Origin: Xaviernesmea oryzae
Lineage (GTDB): Bacteria; Pseudomonadota; Alphaproteobacteria; Rhizobiales; Rhizobiaceae
Length of the DNA stretch: 64,000 nucleotides
Direction: 5' to 3'
Assembly: GCF_900177415.1 (NCBI RefSeq)
Contig: NZ_FXAF01000003.1
Span: 462,863-526,862 of the forward strand
Part shown: positions 1-9,347 of the stretch, in pieces
How positions within the stretch are numbered: the first letter of the stretch is position 1
Layout: each line of letters begins with the position of its first letter
Program-made: the position numbers and the translations under genes
Notes under the pieces: generated by a model
The model's input: the letters and a program-made list of their open reading frames with translations, nothing else
What the model was told of the DNA's origin: nothing
The model's database searches: none

Positions 1-1089
1 GGCGAGCCCGGAATATCCGCCATAGCGCTGGGCAAGTTGCCGCACGGTGAGCTTTTCCTGTTCGGCGAGCCTCAGGACCCCTGCCCTGCCGGACTTGCTG
101 GCATTGGTTTCGGGGATATCCGGCAGCGGTTGATCGGGATCGAAACCGGAAGCATCGTGACCGAGCGCGATCGAGAGCGAAGCGATCGCGCTGTCGTAAT
201 GCACGAGACTGTCGAGCTTGGCCCGCTTCGCCTTCGCCTCCTCGACCGTATCTCCGATCACGATGAAGGCGGCCGGCAGGATTTTCAGGTGCTCCCGATT
301 GCGGCCGATCGCCGCCATGCGCCCCTTGATGTCCGCATAAAGCGCCTTGCCGGCTGAAAGATCACGCGGCGAACAGAAGACCACCTCGGCCGTCTCCGCC
401 GCAAGCTGGCGTCCCGGTTCCGACTGCCCTGCCTGCACGATCACCGGCCAACCCTGAATAGGCCGGGCGATATTGAGCGGCCCGCGCACGCTCAGTTCCT
501 CGCCCTTGTGGTCGAGCACATGCATCTTGCCGGGATCGAAGTAGATGCCGCTTTCCTGATCGCGGACAAACGCGTCGTCGGCGAAACTGTCCCACAGACC
601 CGTCACCACGTCGTAGAATTCCCGCGCCCGCTTGTAGCGCTCGCCATGTTCCACATGCTCGTCGAGCCCGAAATTGCGCGCCGCATCCGGATTGGACGTC
701 GTGACGATGTTCCAGGCGGCCCGGCCGTTACTGATATGATCGAGCGAGGCGAAGCGGCGGGCGATGTGATAGGGCTCGTCGAATGTCGTCGAGGCGGTCG
801 CCGCAAGGCCGATCCGCTCGGTCACCGCCGCCAGTGCCGAAAGCAGCGTGAACGGCTCGAAGGACGTGACGGTGTGGCTGCGCTTCAGCGCTTCCACCGG
901 CATGTTCAGCACCGCCAGGTGATCGGCCATGAAGAAGGCATCGAACTTCGCCCGCTCCAGCTTCTGGGCGAAGGACCTGATATGCGCAAAGTTGAAGTTG
1001 GCGTCCGGATAGGCGCCGGGATAACGCCACGCTCCCGTATGCAGGCTGACGGGGCGCATGAAGGCGGTGAGGTGCAGAGACTTTGGCAT
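1..1089 (-). CDS. Class II flavin-dependent monooxygenase (NtaA/SnaA/DszA family), 3' end cut by window edge
   Basis: The reading frame runs from an ATG at 1089 to the window edge without a stop, so the C-terminus is missing. It starts MPKSLHLTAFM and shows the usual class II landmarks: the FDAFFMADH stretch near residue 50, FEPFTLLSALAA, a segment on AAWNIVTTSNPD, and RGPLNIARP followed by QAGQSEPG. Family members are FMNH2-using monooxygenases of two-component systems that attack small organosulfur or N-containing substrates in the cytoplasm. It diverges from the SfnB-type gene at 1379, and the surroundings suggest sulfur scavenging. The substrate cannot be told from sequence. No flavin reductase lies beside it. 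Confidence 0.85.
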   Translation of the reverse strand, partial: MPKSLHLTAFMRPVSLHTGAWRYPGAYPDANFNFAHIRSFAQKLERAKFDAFFMADHLAVLNMPVEALKRSHTVTSFEPFTLLSALAAVTERIGLAATASTTFDEPYHIARRFASLDHISNGRAAWNIVTTSNPDAARNFGLDEHVEHGERYKRAREFYDVVTGLWDSFADDAFVRDQESGIYFDPGKMHVLDHKGEELSVRGPLNIARPIQGWPVIVQAGQSEPGRQLAAETAEVVFCSPRDLSAGKALYADIKGRMAAIGRNREHLKILPAAFIVIGDTVEEAKAKRAKLDSLVHYDSAIASLSIALGHDASGFDPDQPLPDIPETNASKSGRAGVLRLAEQEKLTVRQLAQRYGGYSGLA

Positions 1090-1378
1090 GGGAGACGCTC
1101 GATCGGAAAGGAGGACGTAAGCCGCGTTCCATCCAGATTAGAGTTTCTCTTTTTGCGCGCTAAGGAAAGTTGTTTCGCGGATCATATCGGGCCGGAGAAA
1201 TTCTCTCTTCTCCCGCTCAATTCGGCGTGACAATCCGCAAATCTCTCTTTGCAGCCGCTGAAAAGAGAAAATTCGCTTCGTCCGGCGCCGGCAATTGAAG
1301 CTTTATTCCTTCTCACGGACCTCACGGCGTGGCTCAATAACAGGCTTGATCCGGGAGTTGAGCCCCAGGAGTTGATCA

Positions 1379-2596
1379 ATGAGCAGGGTTTTCCATTTGG
1401 CTGGAAAGATCAGAGCAGTGGCTCCATACCTCGCAACCGAAGACCAGGCAATCGACGTGGCGAAGGCGCTGGCGCAGCAGATCGTCGAGGGCTCGGGCCT
1501 TCGCGACCGGGAAAGGATCCTTCCCCATCACGAGATGGAGCTTGTCGCCCAGTCGGGCCTGCTCGGCATCACGGTACCCGCCGAATATGGCGGGGCGGAT
1601 ATTTCCAACGCCTTCCTGGCGGAGGTGATCGCCATCCTGTCGGAGGCGGATAGTTCGGTGGGACAAATCCCGCAGAACCATTATCACATCCTCGAAGCGC
1701 TCAGGCTTTGCGGCACGGAGGAACAGAAGAAGTTCTTCTTCGCGCGGGCGCTGGCGGGTGAACATTTCGCCAATGCGCTGGCGGAAGCAGGCGTCGCGGC
1801 GGCCGGAGATATCGAGACCAGGCTCGGGCCGGACGGCGTCGGCTATCGCATCAACGGGCGCAAATATTATTCGACCGGTGCGCTCTTTGCCGATTGGGTG
1901 GCGATCTTCGCCATCGACCCTCATGGCAGGATCGTCATGGCGATCGTGCCCAGGGAGACGGACGGCGTCACCATCGTCGATGACTGGGACAGCTTCGGGC
2001 AGCGAACGACCGCCAGCGGCACGGTCCTGATCGAGAACGTCTATGTCTCGGCGGATGCGGTGATTGCCTATCACCGCAGCTTCGAGCGGCACGCGCCGGT
2101 CGGTTCCCTCGGCCAGCTCCTGCATGCGGCGATCGATCTCGGCATCGCGCGCGCCGCCTTCGCAGACATGCTGGATTTCGTCCGCCACAAGTCCCGCGGC
2201 ATGCGCAATCTGGGGATCGAGACGGCAAGCAGCGATCCGCTGACGATCGCGCGCACGGGTTCGATCGCCGTGCGGCTGGAAGCGGCAGCGGCGGTTCTCG
2301 AACGGGCAGGCCGCAAGGTCGATGTCGCCCAGATCACCCCTTCGCCCGAAACGGCGATCGAGGCTTCGCTGGCGGTTGCGGCGGCGAAGATACTGACGAC
2401 GGAGGCGGCGATGGATGCGACCAACGGCATATTCGAACTGGCCGGCACATCCGCCACGAAAGAAGAACTGAACCTCGACCGCCACTGGCGCAATGCCCGC
2501 ACCCATACCGTGCATGATCCCGTCCGCTGGAAATATCATGCGATCGGAGACTTCCACCTGAACGGCAAGGTGCCGAAGCCGAACGGGCAGTTCTAG
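1379..2596 (+). CDS. sfnB: SfnB-family sulfur acquisition oxidoreductase (acyl-CoA dehydrogenase fold)
   Basis: This is a 405-residue protein of acyl-CoA dehydrogenase fold. Key stretches are GLLGITVPAEYGGAD (N-terminal helical domain), LNGRK-type INGRKYYSTGALFADW in the beta domain, WDSFGQRTTASGT, and the C-terminal NLDRHWRNARTHTVHDP, which is typical of the SfnB/DszC flavin monooxygenase branch rather than true dehydrogenases. SfnB proteins are made during sulfate limitation and are thought to help oxidise sulfones or sulfonates. Its stop codon overlaps the stop of the convergent Rrf2 gene by 4 bases. It diverges from the flavin monooxygenase at 1089. Function as a monooxygenase is inferred from family and context. 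Confidence 0.85.
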   Translation: MSRVFHLAGKIRAVAPYLATEDQAIDVAKALAQQIVEGSGLRDRERILPHHEMELVAQSGLLGITVPAEYGGADISNAFLAEVIAILSEADSSVGQIPQNHYHILEALRLCGTEEQKKFFFARALAGEHFANALAEAGVAAAGDIETRLGPDGVGYRINGRKYYSTGALFADWVAIFAIDPHGRIVMAIVPRETDGVTIVDDWDSFGQRTTASGTVLIENVYVSADAVIAYHRSFERHAPVGSLGQLLHAAIDLGIARAAFADMLDFVRHKSRGMRNLGIETASSDPLTIARTGSIAVRLEAAAAVLERAGRKVDVAQITPSPETAIEASLAVAAAKILTTEAAMDATNGIFELAGTSATKEELNLDRHWRNARTHTVHDPVRWKYHAIGDFHLNGKVPKPNGQF

Positions 2597-3054
2597 CCCT
2601 GCCTGCCGATCGCCTGGGCGTCCTCGGGAATGCCGCCGGAGCGCTTGGCGACCATCTCTTCCAGCGTCATCGTGTCGAGCACCGAGGCGATCGCATCGCG
2701 CACCTCGCTCATCGAGTGGCGGATCTGACAGTCTTCCGGGTGGTCGCAGTCGTCGCAGGCCTCGAACGCCGTCTTGCTGGCGCAGCGGATCGGCGCCAGC
2801 GGGCCGTCGAGAATGCGCACCGCCTGGCCGACATAGATCTGCGACGCCGGCTTCGACAGCGCATAGCCGCCGCCCGGCCCTTTCTTCGAGCGCAGCAGGC
2901 CGCCCTTGCGCAGTTCCAGCAGGATCGCGTCGAGGAACTTCTTGGAGATGTTGTTCTGCTCGGCGATCTCGCTGACGAAGGCGGTCCTGCCGGGTTCCAG
3001 CTGCGCCAGATGCACCAGGGCCTTGAGACCGTATTTTCCCTTTTTTGTCAGCAT
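2593..3054 (-). CDS. Rrf2-family transcriptional regulator with cysteine cluster
   Basis: A 153-residue Rrf2 regulator. The winged helix covers about residues 1-80 (MLTKKGKYGLKALVHLAQ, then ISKKFLDAILLELRKGGLLRS). About residues 90-115 hold four cysteines (CASKTAFEACDDCDHPEDC), a layout that in relatives such as RirA, IscR and NsrR binds an Fe-S cluster and in others senses cysteine metabolism. The frame is open to 3162, but the start at 3054 begins the conserved domain, so the extra 36 residues are not included. It sits among sulfur genes and may be their regulator. That role, and any cofactor, is inference. Confidence 0.85.
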   Translation of the reverse strand: MLTKKGKYGLKALVHLAQLEPGRTAFVSEIAEQNNISKKFLDAILLELRKGGLLRSKKGPGGGYALSKPASQIYVGQAVRILDGPLAPIRCASKTAFEACDDCDHPEDCQIRHSMSEVRDAIASVLDTMTLEEMVAKRSGGIPEDAQAIGRQG

Positions 3055-3198
3055 CGAATATCGAAAGCCTGCCTCGCCGTTTCCTTCTCGATACAGGACA
3101 TGCCCGCAACGTTCAACGCCTGGTCTCACGTGACCGGCGTCGGTCGATCTTTCCGGAACCATCTTTCGAAAGGCGCAGCCGACGCATCCCTTAAGCGC

Positions 3199-3801
3199 TC
3201 ATGTGGATGTCTGCATCGTTCCGCCGAGCGGCCGGGGCGCCAAAACGGCGGTTGGCCCCGCCCCGCTGAGAGAACCGGAAAGCACGTCGAAGAGAGCGTA
3301 TCCTTCCTCCCAGCGCCCGAAACCGCTCGCGACATTGATATGACCGGCAAAGCCGATGGTGGTCAATTCGCTGCCCCAGTTGCGGACATGGTGCTCGAGA
3401 TCGGCCACGCTCATATAGGGATCGTTGAGGCTGCCCACGACGAGGCTCGGAAAGGGAAGCCGTCCCAAAGGTTCCTCTCCGAATTCGATCATGCAGGGAT
3501 GAAGCCGGAGCGTGACGCTCAGCGAACACGGTGCCACGAGCAAGGCTCCCCGGATTTTCTCCGCGGCGGGGCGATCGGCATAGCTTGCCGCAAGCAGGCA
3601 TCCCAAGCTGTGGGCGACGAGAAAGGCGCCTTCGGTCTTCGAAAGCGCCCTGTCCAGTTCGGCCTGCCAGTCCTCCAGAACCGGACAGCTCCAGTCCTCC
3701 TGTTCCACGACGAACGCGCCGGGGCGCTCCCTCGCCCAATGGCGCTGCCAGTGCCCTTCCGGCGAGCCGTTCAGACCGGGCAGAATAAGGGTCGGATACA
3801 T
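3199..3801 (-). CDS. RBBP9/YdeN-type serine hydrolase (alpha/beta hydrolase)
   Basis: About 200 residues, the normal size for the RBBP9/YdeN family. It begins MYPTLILPGLNGSPEGHWQ, has the nucleophile elbow AHSLGC (Ser), a later acid region VVGSLNDPYMS (Asp) and GHINVASGFG (His), completing a Ser-Asp-His triad. The start at 3801 is chosen because a GGAGG ribosome-binding site lies just upstream; the frame continues to 3858 without good support. Members are small cytoplasmic esterases whose natural substrates are mostly unknown. It is transcribed in the same direction as the frameshifted SfnB-like gene just upstream. Confidence 0.8.
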   Translation of the reverse strand: MYPTLILPGLNGSPEGHWQRHWARERPGAFVVEQEDWSCPVLEDWQAELDRALSKTEGAFLVAHSLGCLLAASYADRPAAEKIRGALLVAPCSLSVTLRLHPCMIEFGEEPLGRLPFPSLVVGSLNDPYMSVADLEHHVRNWGSELTTIGFAGHINVASGFGRWEEGYALFDVLSGSLSGAGPTAVLAPRPLGGTMQTST

Positions 3802-3882
3802 GGCAACCTCCAGAGCGGCTCCAGCAGTTTCGGATCGGACACGCCACAATGCGCACAAGGTGGAGACAGCGTCGGCCCTGCC

Positions 3883-5105
3883 TCAGAACACCTTTCCTTC
3901 CTTGAGATGGGTCGTCGTTCCGTTGAGCAGGTAATCGCCCACGACGCGCGATTTATGCAGCAGCGGATTGTGGTTGAGCACGGTACGGATGTTGCGCCAG
4001 TGACGGTCGAAATTGTTGTTGCGCGAGGTCGCCGACCCGCCGCCAAGTTCGAATATGCGTTCCGCAGTCCGGGGGCCGAGCTGCCCGAGCAGAAGCTGGG
4101 TCCGTGCGGTCGTCAGGGCACTTTGGAGCAACGCCTCTTCGACCTTCGCGTCGCCGCCTGCAGCAAACGCGGCCACCGTCCGATCCAGTGCCGCCGCGGC
4201 TGCGGCAACGGCCGCATCGATGGCGAACGAGTTGGCGGCGATCTCGCCGATCACCTGCTGGACGAACGGATCCTGGTTCGCCGTCTCCGCCATGCTGTGG
4301 GCGGCCGATCGGGCCTGGCGGCGCACATAGTCCAATCCATCGGCCAGAACGTTGCGGACCGCGCCCGCCGCGCTCGCGGCCAGATGCAGCTGCCGAAGCG
4401 TCGAACAATGGCGTCCGACCAGATTATCGAGACTGCGCCGCGCGAATTCGTGCGGGAATACCTCGACATCCTCGAGGATCACGCCGCCGCTCGCCGTCAG
4501 GCGCTGGCCCATGCCGTCCCAGTCGTCGAGGATCTTGATGCCCGGCCGGTCGACAGGCAGGAGCACGCCGACCGTCATCCCCTCTTCGTCCAGCGCGCTG
4601 AACGAAGCGAAGTCGGCAAAAGCCGTACCCGTCGCATACCATTTGCGCCCGTTCAGCCGGTAGGTGTCGCCCTTCCGGACGATCGTGTGGTCACCTGCCC
4701 CGGCCGCGCCGTCCCCTGCTCCGTATGGGCGCCGCCGAACAGTTTTCCGGCAAGGATCAGTTCGACCGCCCCGGCATCCCGCTCCCTCGGTTCGCTTAGG
4801 ATGACGTTCTCGACATAGTTGAAATGCGACCGGAGCGCATGCGCCACGTTGGAATCCGCAGCGCCGATGGCGGCGATCATCTCGATGTAATCGGCAACCG
4901 AGCCGCCCGGCCCGCCCAGAGCGACGGGAATGCGCAACGTGCCAAGGCCCAGTTCGCGAAAGAGCCGGAAAGCTGCGAACGGCAGTTCGCGGTTGAGGTC
5001 GCGTTCAGCAGCCCCCCTGGCAATCTCGGCCGTAAACGCAGGAACGCGCGCAAGCAGCTCCTCTCGCGTCAGGTTCCTGTTTGTCTGCAATTTGGCGATC
5101 GTCAC
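3883..5105 (-). pseudogene. SfnB-like acyl-CoA-dehydrogenase-type monooxygenase, frameshifted
   Basis: Two adjacent minus-strand frames together make one SfnB-like protein of about 407 residues. The N-terminal part (GTG at 5105 with GGAG upstream) gives GLGTLRIPVALGGPGGSVADY and ends out of frame after QVTTR. The other frame continues as IVRKGDTYRLNGRKWYATG and runs through WDGMGQRLTASGG to NNFDRHWRNIRTVLNHNP. One base is missing near 4684 (on the minus strand ACA-CG-ATC, where CGN-ATC would restore the frame). The rest of the protein is intact, so this is either a recent inactivation or a sequencing error. It would be a second, diverged copy of the function at 1379-2596. Confidence 0.8.
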
Positions 5106-5170
5106 GAGAAAGTCTCCGGGGCGTAAAAACAGATGCGGGCGAACAATCAGGCCGCCCGCCTTTTCGTCAG

Positions 5171-6787
5171 CTACTCCTCAAGGTAGATGTCGGCTCCGTT
5201 GCTCCAGAGATGCTCCACCCCGACCTTGAGGTTCTTCACGCGCTTGTCGTAGACGGTGAGCACCGAGGGCGTGACGATGTCGAGCGTCGGCAGGTCCTGG
5301 ACGACCAGCTTCTGGAACTCGTTGAAGAGTTGCAGCCGCTTTTGCGGATCGACTTCGACCGCCGCCGTCTCGAGCAGATGGTCGACCTGCGGGTTCACAT
5401 ATCTGGAACCGTTGGTGAAGGGCACGCCCGGCTTGAAGTTCTTCGACCAGTAGAGACGCTGGATGCCGACGGTCGGATCGTAGAGATTGCTCATGCCCTC
5501 GATGGCGATGTCGAAATCGCGGTCGGTGAAGATGCGCTTGACGAACGTGGCGAAATCCTGCGTGCGCAGCTCCACCTTGATGCCGATCTTGGCGAGGGCC
5601 TGGGCAAAATATTCGGCGGTCTGCTTGGGAGGACCGGAGGGCTGGGTCGGATCGATGAAGAGCTTGAAGCGGAAGCCGTCGGCGCCGCGCTTGTAGCCTG
5701 CCTCGTCGAGAAGCTTTTCGGCCTTGGCGGGATCGAACTCGTATTTGGGAAGATCCGGCGTGTAGAATTTCGCGAGATCCGGGCTGACCGGACCGTCGAG
5801 CCGCGTCGCGTATCCGAGATAGACCGTGTTGACGATGAAATCCTTGTCGATCGCGTGCGCGATCGCATGGCGCACCTTGATATCGGCCAGATATTTGTTT
5901 TCGAGGTTGAACTCCGCACGCGCGATGCTCGGAGAATAAGGCGCCGGATCGGTGTCGACGACGAGGTTCGGATTGGCTTTCAGGCGCTCGATATCGGTCA
6001 GCGGAAGATTGGCGGTCGAGACCTGCACCTCGCCGGTTTCGATCGCCGCGACCGCGGCTGCCGGATCTATGATGAAGCGGAAAATGATCTGGTCGAGATA
6101 AGGCTTCGGCGAGCCCCAATAATCCTCGTTCCTCTCGAAGATCGCATGGCTGCCGCGCACCCATTCGACGAATTTGTAGGGGCCGGTGCCGACCGGCGCG
6201 ACGTTATGCGGGTTTTCGGCGATCTTGGTGCCTTCGTAGAGATGCTTCGGCACGATCGGCGCCTCGAAGCTCGCAAAAGCGCTGAGAAGATAGGGGGCCG
6301 GTTTGGAGAGGATGAGCTCGACCTCATGCGGGTTGAGGACATTCGCCTTTTCGACCGTCGCGAATGTGGCGCGGCCGCGCGGATGGTTTTCCTTGAGCGC
6401 GAGAATGGAGAAGGCGACGTCCTCGGCGGTGAAATCCTGGCCGTCATGCCAGCGCACGCCCTCTCGCAGCTTGAACCAGTAGCGCAGGCCGTCGCCGCTC
6501 ACCTTCCATTCGGTGGCCAGAAGCGGCTGGGGATTGAAATCCTTGTCATAGGTAAGCAGGCTCTCGGTCGTCTTGCCGCTGATGTAATAGGCGGCTCCGG
6601 CGCTATGGGCGATGAGAACCAGGACCGGCGGTTCCGTGCCGATATTGATCGAAACGCTGCCGCCCCGAGGCGTCTCGTCCTCAGCGCGGGAAGCATAAGG
6701 AACGGCGGCGACCGCCGCCAGAGCAACCGTGGAAAGCAGGAAAGCGCGGCGGGTCGGCTTCAGGGCCTGCGCGTTTTTGATCGTCAT
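5171..6787 (-). CDS. Peptide/nickel-type ABC transporter solute-binding protein (SBP family 5), Tat-exported
   Basis: About 538 residues, as expected for family 5 binding proteins. The N-terminus has a twin-arginine signal (TRRAFLLSTVALAAVAAVPYA) and cleavage near ASRAED. Family blocks follow: LREGVRWHDGQDFTAEDV, VGTGPYKFVEW and VRHAIAHAIDKDFIV. The start at 6787 has a GGGGGA stretch upstream; the longer open frame to 6850 would bury the signal peptide. It works in the periplasm and probably feeds the DppBCDF-type importer encoded at 10429-14343, which has no binding protein beside it. Given the neighbours, the ligand may be an organosulfur compound or peptide; this is inferred. Confidence 0.88.
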   Translation of the reverse strand: MTIKNAQALKPTRRAFLLSTVALAAVAAVPYASRAEDETPRGGSVSINIGTEPPVLVLIAHSAGAAYYISGKTTESLLTYDKDFNPQPLLATEWKVSGDGLRYWFKLREGVRWHDGQDFTAEDVAFSILALKENHPRGRATFATVEKANVLNPHEVELILSKPAPYLLSAFASFEAPIVPKHLYEGTKIAENPHNVAPVGTGPYKFVEWVRGSHAIFERNEDYWGSPKPYLDQIIFRFIIDPAAAVAAIETGEVQVSTANLPLTDIERLKANPNLVVDTDPAPYSPSIARAEFNLENKYLADIKVRHAIAHAIDKDFIVNTVYLGYATRLDGPVSPDLAKFYTPDLPKYEFDPAKAEKLLDEAGYKRGADGFRFKLFIDPTQPSGPPKQTAEYFAQALAKIGIKVELRTQDFATFVKRIFTDRDFDIAIEGMSNLYDPTVGIQRLYWSKNFKPGVPFTNGSRYVNPQVDHLLETAAVEVDPQKRLQLFNEFQKLVVQDLPTLDIVTPSVLTVYDKRVKNLKVGVEHLWSNGADIYLEE

Positions 6788-7210
6788 CGTCAGTATCCCC
6801 CAAACGGCAACTTCGGCCAGGAGGCGGAAGAGCGCGGATTCGTCCAACACTCATGCAAGAGTGATCGCCGATGACGATATAAAATCCACTAACTTTATCG
6901 AGATACTGGATTTCTAAAGCTCCGCGCATTGCTGAAAAAAGCTACGCGATTTCCGATGGTCTTGGAGAATTTTTCACATCGGCGGCTGGTGGGAGACCGC
7001 TTTCCAAAAATTCATCCTAATCTCCCGAAAACCGGCGAAATCGGACGGAGCGAACGAAATTGCTCCGGAACCGCCATCCGGAAAAATCCCATCTCAAAAT
7101 TGTTCCTCAAAACGCAATCTATAATGTCTATTGGATAACTGGAGTAATTTAAGTTCGTGCATGGTCGCCCGACCGAAACTTGGGCTTTCGCTGCCTTCCA
7201 GGAGCTCTTC
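6788..7210. other. Divergent intergenic region (423 bp)
   Basis: AT-richer gap between the binding-protein gene (minus) and the SsuD-like gene (plus). A TATAAT hexamer at 7120-7125 could be the -10 element for the plus gene, but the best -35 candidate (TTGTTC at 7100-7105) is only 14 bases away, so no promoter is claimed. Short frames here show no recognisable protein. Confidence 0.5.
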
Positions 7211-8311
7211 ATGCAATCCGAATTCATCGGCCATACCTCCAACCGCGAGGGATCCGACATCGTCCCCGCCAGCGGTCCGGTCATAGACAAGGCCTATATC
7301 CGCAGGCATGTGCAGGCTGCGGAAGCCGCAGGGATCGATCGCCTGCTGATCGGCCAGTTCGCGCAATGGCCCGACAACAACCAGATCGCGGCCTATGTCT
7401 TCAGCCAGACGGAAAGGATCGGTGCGCTGCTTGCCCATCGGCCCGGCCTGATGACCCCGACGCTCGGCGCACGGCAGCTCGCGACCCTCGACCAGTTCTC
7501 CGAGGGGCGCCTGTGGGTGCATATCATCACCGGCGGCTCGGATGCCGACCAGGCCCGCGATGGCGATTTCGAGGACCACGACACCCGCTACGCCCGCACC
7601 GACGAATACCTGGCCGTGCTGAAGAAGGTCTGGGAAAGCGATGAGCCCTTCGACCATGAAGGCCGTTTCTACAAGTTCAAGGGCGCATTCAGCCAGGTGA
7701 AACCGTTCCAGAAGCCGCGCATCCCGATCTCCTTCGGCGGTTCTTCCGATGCGGCCATCGCGGTGGCCGGCAAGCACGCCGATATCTATGCGCTCTGGGG
7801 TGAGCCGCTGGACGGCGCGCGCGAGACGATCGCCAAGGTGCGCGCCGCAGCCACCGCCAACGGCCGTTCGCCCCATGACATCCGCTTCACCCTCGCCTTC
7901 CGCACCGTCGTCGCCGAGACCGAGGACGCAGCTTGGGAGAAGGCCGCCGACATCCTCCGGAAGGTGAAATCGCAGGTCGCCCGCTCGGCCGGCGGCAACG
8001 GCGAGAAACTGCCCTCGAATACCGGTTCGGTGCGGCTGCGCGAGGCCGCCAGTCGCGGCAAGGTTCTCGACAAGCGGCTGTGGACCGAAGTGGCGGAGGC
8101 AAGCGGCGCCGGCGGCAATTCCACCGCGCTCGTCGGCACGCCGGAGCAGATCGCCGAGGCCATCCTCGATTATTACGATGCCGGCGTCTCCAACTTCCTC
8201 GTGCGCGGCTTCTACCCGACCGAGGATACCGTCACCTACGGGCGGGACGTGGTGCCGCTCGTCAAAGCCGGAATTGCAGAACGGGAAGCCAGAAAGGTGG
8301 CCGCAGAATGA
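7211..8311 (+). CDS. SsuD-like FMNH2-dependent alkanesulfonate-type monooxygenase
   Basis: A 366-residue class II flavin monooxygenase. It shares SsuD blocks: VIDKAYIRRHVQAAEAAGIDRLLIG near the N-terminus, RPGLMTPTLGARQLATLDQFS, HIITGGSDADQ, and GGSSDAAIAVAGKHADIYALWGEP, close to the equivalent GGSSD...WGEP of SsuD. SsuD enzymes release sulfite from alkanesulfonates using FMNH2 and O2 in the cytoplasm. The start at 7211 has AGGAG just upstream; the frame is open to 7157 without support. The stop overlaps the start of the next gene (ATGA), so the amidohydrolase is translationally coupled. The exact substrate is not known. Confidence 0.85.
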   Translation: MQSEFIGHTSNREGSDIVPASGPVIDKAYIRRHVQAAEAAGIDRLLIGQFAQWPDNNQIAAYVFSQTERIGALLAHRPGLMTPTLGARQLATLDQFSEGRLWVHIITGGSDADQARDGDFEDHDTRYARTDEYLAVLKKVWESDEPFDHEGRFYKFKGAFSQVKPFQKPRIPISFGGSSDAAIAVAGKHADIYALWGEPLDGARETIAKVRAAATANGRSPHDIRFTLAFRTVVAETEDAAWEKAADILRKVKSQVARSAGGNGEKLPSNTGSVRLREAASRGKVLDKRLWTEVAEASGAGGNSTALVGTPEQIAEAILDYYDAGVSNFLVRGFYPTEDTVTYGRDVVPLVKAGIAEREARKVAAE

Positions 8312-9261
8312 CAACACCGCTCGATATCGTCGACGTTCATACGCATCTGTGGCCGCCGGCCTGGGGACCGGGGGGCAAATATGCCAAGCCCGCCAGCGGC
8401 TTCGCGCCAGAGATCTACCGCAAGATCACCACCCCCGAGGCTCTCGTGGAAGAGTTCGAGGCGGCCGGCGTGCAGCTTTCGATCGTCACGGCGACGATCG
8501 AAAGCCTGTTCGGCGCGGAAGGCCCGGTGAACTTTGCGGCCATACGCGAAGCCAACGACTGGCTGGCCACGCTTTCCCGCGATCACCGGACACTTGCCGG
8601 CTTCGGCGTGACCGATGCCTTCGCAGGGGAGGAAGGAGCCCGCGAGGCGGAGCGCGCGATCGGCGAACTCGGCCTGTCGGGGCTGGTGATCGATTCCTCA
8701 CGCGACGGAAAATTCCTCGCCGACGCATCGGTCAGACCGACGCTCGAAGTGGCCGCGCACTACAGGGTGCCGGTCTTCGTGCATCCGGTCGCCCACCCGA
8801 ATTCGCAGGTGCTGATCGCGGGTGCCGGCATGCTCGGAAACTCGCTCGGACGGGGCCTGATGAACGGCGTGGCCTTCCTCTCCGTCATCCAGTCGCCGCT
8901 GCTCGACGAACTGCCGGACCTCCACCTCATCTTCGCAACCCTTGGGCTGGGCGCGATCGTGCAGGCCGCCCGCGGCGGAATTTACGGCCGCGCCGAGCGG
9001 GCGGCGGGCAAACGCCCCAACATCTATTTCGATACGATGGGGCACGATCCGGCGATCATCCGCACGCTGACCGGCTTCTTCGGTGCCGAACGCGTGCTGG
9101 CCGGCACCGATTGGCCCATCCTCGCCGCTCTCGACCAGAAGAACCTGGCTGCGAGCCTCGCCGAAGCGGGCCTGAACGATGCGGAAGCCCGCCTGGTGGC
9201 GGGCGGCAATGCCCGGCGGCTCCTCGGCTTGCGGGAAGCGCAGGCGCAAGCGGCGGAGTAG
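8308..9261 (+). CDS. Amidohydrolase-2 family metal-dependent hydrolase/decarboxylase
   Basis: A 317-residue TIM-barrel protein of the amidohydrolase-2 (ACMSD-like) group. The metal-binding HxH is in DVHTHLWPP near residue 10, a further His is in VFVHPVAHPN near 155, and the catalytic Asp is in LAGTDWPIL near 270. It overlaps the SsuD-like gene by 4 bases (ATGA), so both are probably made together and may act in order on one compound. Members hydrolyse or decarboxylate a wide range of carboxylates, so the reaction cannot be named. A strong terminator hairpin follows at 9275-9304. Confidence 0.82.
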   Translation: MTTPLDIVDVHTHLWPPAWGPGGKYAKPASGFAPEIYRKITTPEALVEEFEAAGVQLSIVTATIESLFGAEGPVNFAAIREANDWLATLSRDHRTLAGFGVTDAFAGEEGAREAERAIGELGLSGLVIDSSRDGKFLADASVRPTLEVAAHYRVPVFVHPVAHPNSQVLIAGAGMLGNSLGRGLMNGVAFLSVIQSPLLDELPDLHLIFATLGLGAIVQAARGGIYGRAERAAGKRPNIYFDTMGHDPAIIRTLTGFFGAERVLAGTDWPILAALDQKNLAASLAEAGLNDAEARLVAGGNARRLLGLREAQAQAAE

Positions 9262-9274
9262 ACTGCCCAACGAG

Positions 9275-9304
9275 AAAGGCCCCGACCGAAAATCGGGGCC
9301 TTTT
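9275..9304. terminator. Rho-independent terminator, possibly bidirectional
   Basis: An AAAGGCCCCGA arm at 9275-9285 pairs with TCGGGGCCTTTT at 9293-9304 around a 7-base loop, giving a GC-rich stem with a T-run on the plus side and an A-run on the other. It lies between the convergent ends of the amidohydrolase and aldo/keto reductase genes, so it could serve both. Confidence 0.85.
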
Positions 9305-9347
9305 CGTCGACGGAAAAGACCCGGCCTCGCGGCCGGGCAAACTTCAA

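Noticed and set aside
2716..4818. Open frame of about 700 codons on the plus strand
   Set aside because: It lies opposite the Rrf2, hydrolase and SfnB-like genes, which have clear family motifs; long antisense frames are normal in such GC-rich DNA.
5081..6874. Open frame of about 597 codons on the plus strand
   Set aside because: Mirror of the binding-protein gene at 5171-6787; its translation is Asp/Arg/Glu-rich with no family motif.
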